Positions 60,521 through 64,000 of a DNA stretch of 64,000 bases are shown here, one piece after another (the first letter of the stretch is position 1; each line of letters starts with the position of its first letter). A program made the translations under genes and the position numbers. The notes under the pieces were generated by a model. That model saw only the letters and a program-made list of their open reading frames with translations, was not told the DNA's origin and made no database searches. Source of the DNA: CAXBCP01 sp963974055 (GTDB taxonomy: Bacteria > Pseudomonadota > Alphaproteobacteria > MPNO01 > UBA830); contig CAXBCP010000022.1 in the NCBI GenBank assembly GCA_963974055.1, positions 1 through 64,000 on the forward strand, in the 5' to 3' direction.

Positions 60521-61402
60521 ATGCGAAGCCTGCCGTCCCTGAACGGAATCCGGGCTTTCGAGGCCGCCGCAAGATGCGGCAGCTTCGTCAAGGCGGCGGA
60601 TGAGCTGAACGTTACGCCGGCGGCCGTCAGCCGTCTGGTCCGGCTGCTGGAAGAACGGCTCGACGTCCCATTGTTCCAGCGCAACCCGAACAACCTGACC
60701 CTGACGGCGGCGGGCGCGGCCTATCAGCCGGGGCTGACTGCCATGCTGGACAACCTGTCGGCACTGACGGACCGGATAAAGTCGATGTCCGGCCAGCGTG
60801 TCCTGACCGTCGGCGTCGGCCCCACCTTCGCAATCCGCTGGCTGATTCCCCGTCTTGCGGCCTTTCAGGCGGCCCATCCCGGCACGGATGTGCGCATCAC
60901 GACCGGCGGCGAGACCGTGCCGTTTTCCGATGACTGGACCTGCAGCGTCACCCCCGGCAATGGCGACTGGCCCGGACTGGTCGCCGAACCGCTCTTCGCG
61001 GCGAAGCTGACCCCGGTTTGCCGGCCGGCGCTGGCGAAGACGCTGAAAGCCCCGGCGGATCTCCGCGACCAGACCCTGTTGCGGGTCCGCGTCGGCCACG
61101 CGGTCGACGACTGGCCGCGCTGGTTCGCCGCGGCGGGTACACCCGGCATCGCCGCGGACGGACCGGAGGTCGGCTATTACGATCAGTCCCTGCAGGCGGC
61201 CGCCGACGGTGTCGGCGTCTCCATGGGCATTACGCCCTATATCGACGACGATCTTGCTGCCGGACGGCTGGTCGCACCCTTCGACATAACGATTCCCAAG
61301 GGGATGCGCTGGTATCTGGTCTATCGGGCCGCCCGGGCGGACGAGCCTGCCTTCACGGCATTCCGGGACTGGATCCGGGCCGCGGCGGATATATCCGACT
61401 AA
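60521..61402 (+). CDS. LysR-family transcriptional regulator (GcvA-like)
   Basis: A 293-residue LysR protein. The N-terminal helix-turn-helix is AFEAAARCGSFVKAADELN followed by VTPAAVSRLVRLLEERLDVPLF; the substrate-binding domain covers about 90-293. The start at 60521 has GAGGG 6 nt upstream. It is convergent with the molybdenum hydroxylase gene, overlapping its stop by 4 nt, and divergent from two small genes. The effector is unknown. Confidence 0.93.
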   Translation: MRSLPSLNGIRAFEAAARCGSFVKAADELNVTPAAVSRLVRLLEERLDVPLFQRNPNNLTLTAAGAAYQPGLTAMLDNLSALTDRIKSMSGQRVLTVGVGPTFAIRWLIPRLAAFQAAHPGTDVRITTGGETVPFSDDWTCSVTPGNGDWPGLVAEPLFAAKLTPVCRPALAKTLKAPADLRDQTLLRVRVGHAVDDWPRWFAAAGTPGIAADGPEVGYYDQSLQAAADGVGVSMGITPYIDDDLAAGRLVAPFDITIPKGMRWYLVYRAARADEPAFTAFRDWIRAAADISD

Positions 61403-63744
61403 GGTTTCGCCGCCGCAATCGCCGTCCGTACCCGGCGCGGCGACATCGGGGTTTCGTTCACCTCGACGCCGAAATCCCGCAGGGCATCGTTTATCGCGTT
61501 GGCAATCGTCGCGGGCGGCGGAATCGCCCCGCCCTCGCCCAGGCCCTTCACGCCGAATTCGGTGAGCGGCGACGGGGTCACAAAATGATCGAGACGGACC
61601 GTCGGCAATTGGGTCGAACCGGGCATACTGTAATCGGCGAAGGTCGACGACAGCGGCTGCCCGTCATCGTCGTATTGCGATTCCTCGAACAGGGCCGTAC
61701 CGACGCCCTGCAATGCGCCGCCCAGAATTTGGCCGTCGACGATCATCGGGTTGACGATCGTGCCGCAATCCTCGGCAATCACGTAGTCCAGTATTTCGAC
61801 CTGCCCGAGATCGGGATCGACGGCGACAACCGCGGCATGGGTCGCATAGGAAAACGGGCTGTTATCCGGCGACGGCCGGAAACCGGATGTCACCTCCACC
61901 CCCGCCGGATCGACATCCGCCGGCAGGTCTTCGGGATTGCGGTGCCAGACCCGTGCGATTTCGGCAAAGGACACATCGCCGGACGGGCCGACCACACGGG
62001 CGTTCTCGATGCGGGTTTCTTCCAGATCGGATTGCAGCAGGTGGGCGCCGATACATTTTATTTTCTCGCCCAGAACGTCGCAGGTCCGCGCGATCGCGCC
62101 CCCCGCCATGACCATCGACCGCGATGCATAGGTGCCGGTCGAATAGGGGGACGTCGCCGTATCGCCATGGCGGACCGAGACCGACTGGATGTCCATCCCG
62201 AATTTTTCGCAGGCGACCTGGGCGAGCGTAGTTTCCATCCCCTGACCGTGATTCTGCACGCCGACGCCGATCTCGAGCCCGCCATCGGGGGTCAGGCGGA
62301 CATGGGCCTGTTCGTAGCCGGGAATGGCCGCCAGTCCGGCGCGGGCGGCAGCCGTCGTCTGTAACGCCGTCATTTCGATGTAGCAGCCGAAACCGACCCC
62401 GATCAGGCGCCCGTCGGCCTCTTTCCCTTGCTGGCGCGCGCGAATGGCGGGAAGGTCGATCAGATCGACGGACCGGCGCAGCGCTTCCCGGTAATCTCCG
62501 GAATCGAATTCGCCGCCGGTGATCGTCGTATACGGCATGGCCTCCGCGGGAATCAGATTCTGCATCCGGAGGTCGTGCGGCTCGCGCCCGAGTTCGCGGG
62601 CGAGGGCGTCGACCGCAAGTTCAAGCGCGAAACAGATACCGGGACGCGCGACGCCGCGATACGGCACGATGGGCGGCTTGTTGGTGGCAACCGCGCGCGA
62701 CCGCACCCGGTAGGACGAAAACGTATACGGACCGTGCAGGGTACGCCCCGCCATCGTCGATTCCAGGATATTGGAATGGGGATAGACCGAATAAGCCCCG
62801 GCATCGACGACGATATCGGCCTCGATACCGGTAAAATTGCCCGCCGCATCCGCATGCAGCGTGACCGAATAATGATGTTCGCGCGCGTTTGCCCCCGCTA
62901 CCAGGTGTTCGCGCCGGTCCTGTATCCAGCGCACCGGGCGTTTCACCTGCATCGCCACCCAGGGTATGAAAATCTCCTCCGGCAGCAGCACGCATTTATA
63001 GCCGAAACCGCCGCCGACATCGGGCGCGACGACGCGTACCTGGTTCTGGCGCAGGCCGAGGCATTCGCAGAGGGCGTTTTTCAGGACATGGGGAATCTGC
63101 GATGCGCTGTGAACCACAAGCCGGTCTTCGCGCGCGTCCCATTCGGCGAGCACCGCCGCCCCTTCGAGCGGGTTTACCGCCTGACGGTTCATGCGGAAGG
63201 TGCGGGTTACGGACACGCCGCCGTCCTTTATTCCGTCCGGATTTCCCTCGAACAGGGAATCGAGGATGACGTTGTCTTCCCAGTCGTCATGCACTCTTGC
63301 CGCGGTGCCCTCGAGCGCCGCCAGCATATCGACCACCGGCGGCAGCGGATCGAATTCAAGACCCGTCCGAACGGCGAGATCTTCGGCCCCGGCGCGGGTA
63401 TCCGCGAGGCACACGGCCACGGCTTCCCCGACAAAACGCAGCTTGCCGGTCGCGAGATGGGGATAGTCCGCGCCCCGATGGCCGGGGAATTTCGAAACCA
63501 CATGAATCGGCTTCACCCCGTCCGCGGCGAGGTCGGCGGCGGTGAAAACCCGGTTGCCGGCGTCTTCCGGCCTGGTGACGGTCAGGTTTGCGCCATGGGC
63601 GACGGGGCTGCGGACAATCGCCGCTTCAAGCATCCGGGGCCGTGCAATATCCGCGACATAGCACCCGGCCCCCTCAAGGAAGCGCCGGTCTTCCTTGCGC
63701 AGGACCCGCGCGCCGATCCCATGTCCCGTTCCGCCGTCCGCCAT
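61399..63744 (-). CDS. xanthine dehydrogenase/CoxL-family molybdopterin hydroxylase, large subunit
   Basis: A 781-residue molybdenum hydroxylase large chain with the hammerhead-like N-domain (LRKEDRRFLEGAGCYVADIARP split as LRKEDRRFLEGAG and CYVADI) and cofactor-binding blocks VAPDVGGGFGYK, VGVQNHGQGMETTLAQ and KGLGEGGAIPPPATIANAI; the latter has the active-site Glu. The residue after the PYRG block is GVARPG instead of the AyrSAGRPE motif of CO dehydrogenase, so it is not a classical CoxL. Substrates could be aldehydes, N-heterocycles or nicotinate-like compounds. The 2Fe-2S subunit lies upstream at the window edge. Confidence 0.92.
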   Translation of the reverse strand: MADGGTGHGIGARVLRKEDRRFLEGAGCYVADIARPRMLEAAIVRSPVAHGANLTVTRPEDAGNRVFTAADLAADGVKPIHVVSKFPGHRGADYPHLATGKLRFVGEAVAVCLADTRAGAEDLAVRTGLEFDPLPPVVDMLAALEGTAARVHDDWEDNVILDSLFEGNPDGIKDGGVSVTRTFRMNRQAVNPLEGAAVLAEWDAREDRLVVHSASQIPHVLKNALCECLGLRQNQVRVVAPDVGGGFGYKCVLLPEEIFIPWVAMQVKRPVRWIQDRREHLVAGANAREHHYSVTLHADAAGNFTGIEADIVVDAGAYSVYPHSNILESTMAGRTLHGPYTFSSYRVRSRAVATNKPPIVPYRGVARPGICFALELAVDALARELGREPHDLRMQNLIPAEAMPYTTITGGEFDSGDYREALRRSVDLIDLPAIRARQQGKEADGRLIGVGFGCYIEMTALQTTAAARAGLAAIPGYEQAHVRLTPDGGLEIGVGVQNHGQGMETTLAQVACEKFGMDIQSVSVRHGDTATSPYSTGTYASRSMVMAGGAIARTCDVLGEKIKCIGAHLLQSDLEETRIENARVVGPSGDVSFAEIARVWHRNPEDLPADVDPAGVEVTSGFRPSPDNSPFSYATHAAVVAVDPDLGQVEILDYVIAEDCGTIVNPMIVDGQILGGALQGVGTALFEESQYDDDGQPLSSTFADYSMPGSTQLPTVRLDHFVTPSPLTEFGVKGLGEGGAIPPPATIANAINDALRDFGVEVNETPMSPRRVRTAIAAAKP

Positions 63745-63867
63745 GACGTTTCCCCGCTATGATTGAGCGTTCCCGCGCAACTTCTGCGTTTCCAACTGCG
63801 GCATCAACGTTTTGGTGCGACCGCTGGTCGACGGATATCCCTGCCCTTTACGCCGCGTTTGGAGATG

Positions 63868-64000
63868 TTATCCGCGCCGCTGTTCGAGTACGGACAGGAT
63901 CGCGTTGACGATACCGACATAGCCTGTGCATCGGCACAGGTTCCCGGCCAGTTCCAGACGGACCCGGTCTTCGTCCGCATCGGGCAGGCGCGTGACGATA
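63868..64000 (-). CDS. CoxS-type [2Fe-2S] subunit, C-terminal part only
   Basis: The window ends inside this gene. The last 44 codons read ...LAGNLCRCTGYVGIVNAILS, the conserved end of the 2Fe-2S subunit of xanthine dehydrogenase/CO dehydrogenase-type enzymes, with the C-x-C of the second cluster. It is 123 nt upstream of the large subunit on the same strand and belongs to the same enzyme. The N-terminal plant-type ferredoxin domain and probably the FAD subunit lie beyond position 64000. Confidence 0.85.
   Translation of the reverse strand, partial: IVTRLPDADEDRVRLELAGNLCRCTGYVGIVNAILSVLEQRRG

Noticed and set aside
1..64000. CRISPR array, insertion sequence or phage genes
   Set aside because: No regularly spaced repeats, transposase, integrase or structural phage genes were found on either strand.

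Overview
The window is a GC-rich, densely coding stretch of a bacterial chromosome. The tRNA structure, the many TauD/UbiD/EamA/Rieske paralogs, the MarR/LysR regulation and the PleC/DivJ-like kinase all fit an alphaproteobacterium, most likely a free-living Rhodospirillales-type organism. I could not test the taxonomy. There are about 60 protein genes, one tRNA, and no insertion sequence, integrase, phage or CRISPR array. Intergenic gaps are all under about 300 bases.

Layout. 1-7 kb: tRNA(CAT), an exported protein with a PEP-CTERM-like tail, a UbiD-family decarboxylase divergent from three tandem EamA/DMT transporters, and an orphan histidine kinase. 7-8.7 kb: a cobalt-type nitrile hydratase / thiocyanate hydrolase-like enzyme split over four genes. 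8.8-11.6 kb: a MarR regulator, a gentisate-dioxygenase-like bicupin and a DapA-family aldolase, with the same 18-bp operator in front of both the regulator and the cupin. 11.6-15.6 kb: a YPECC-motif protein and a MarR-HlyD-MFS efflux operon. 15.7-24 kb: three tandem TauD-type dioxygenases, a PhyH dioxygenase, an alpha/beta hydrolase, an MFS permease, an atypical SDR and a Rieske oxygenase. 24-28.5 kb: envelope genes (SIMPL, Sel1-SPOR, a membrane-anchored unknown, a metallophosphoesterase). 28.5-32 kb: a CYP199-type P450 and an HpaB-type flavin monooxygenase divergent from a MarR gene across a long palindrome. 32-42 kb: five more EamA transporters interleaved with two UbiD proteins, a GST-like protein and a tartrate/D-malate dehydrogenase. 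42-52.7 kb: mixed oxidoreductases, an orphan TRAP binding protein, a voltage-gated-type ion channel with a zinc ribbon, a signal-less NMT1-like protein divergent from a fourth TauD, and small membrane or hypothetical genes. 52.7-60 kb: TrpB2, the fourth UbiD, a ThDP decarboxylase/synthase, a class V aminotransferase and an NtaA/DszA-type flavin monooxygenase. 60-64 kb: a small membrane peptide, a LysR regulator and a CoxL/XDH-type molybdoenzyme, with the end of its 2Fe-2S subunit running off the right edge.

How it fits together. The region looks like a catabolic hub for aromatic, heteroaromatic and small organic acids or nitriles. Oxygenases (P450, Rieske, HpaB, Fe/2-oxoglutarate, flavin and molybdenum hydroxylases) and four prenylated-FMN-type decarboxylases act on substrates. 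MarR and LysR proteins sense them, and eight EamA-type exporters, two MFS proteins and one HlyD protein move substrates or toxic products. Most partner proteins (UbiX, ferredoxin and reductases, HpaC, the other TRAP subunits, the nitrile hydratase activator) are not in the window. The most unusual points are the four-gene nitrile hydratase with two beta-N-like chains, the repeated UbiD/EamA neighbourhoods, an SDR without its catalytic YxxxK lysine, and recurrent C-terminal Ala-Ala-Glu.
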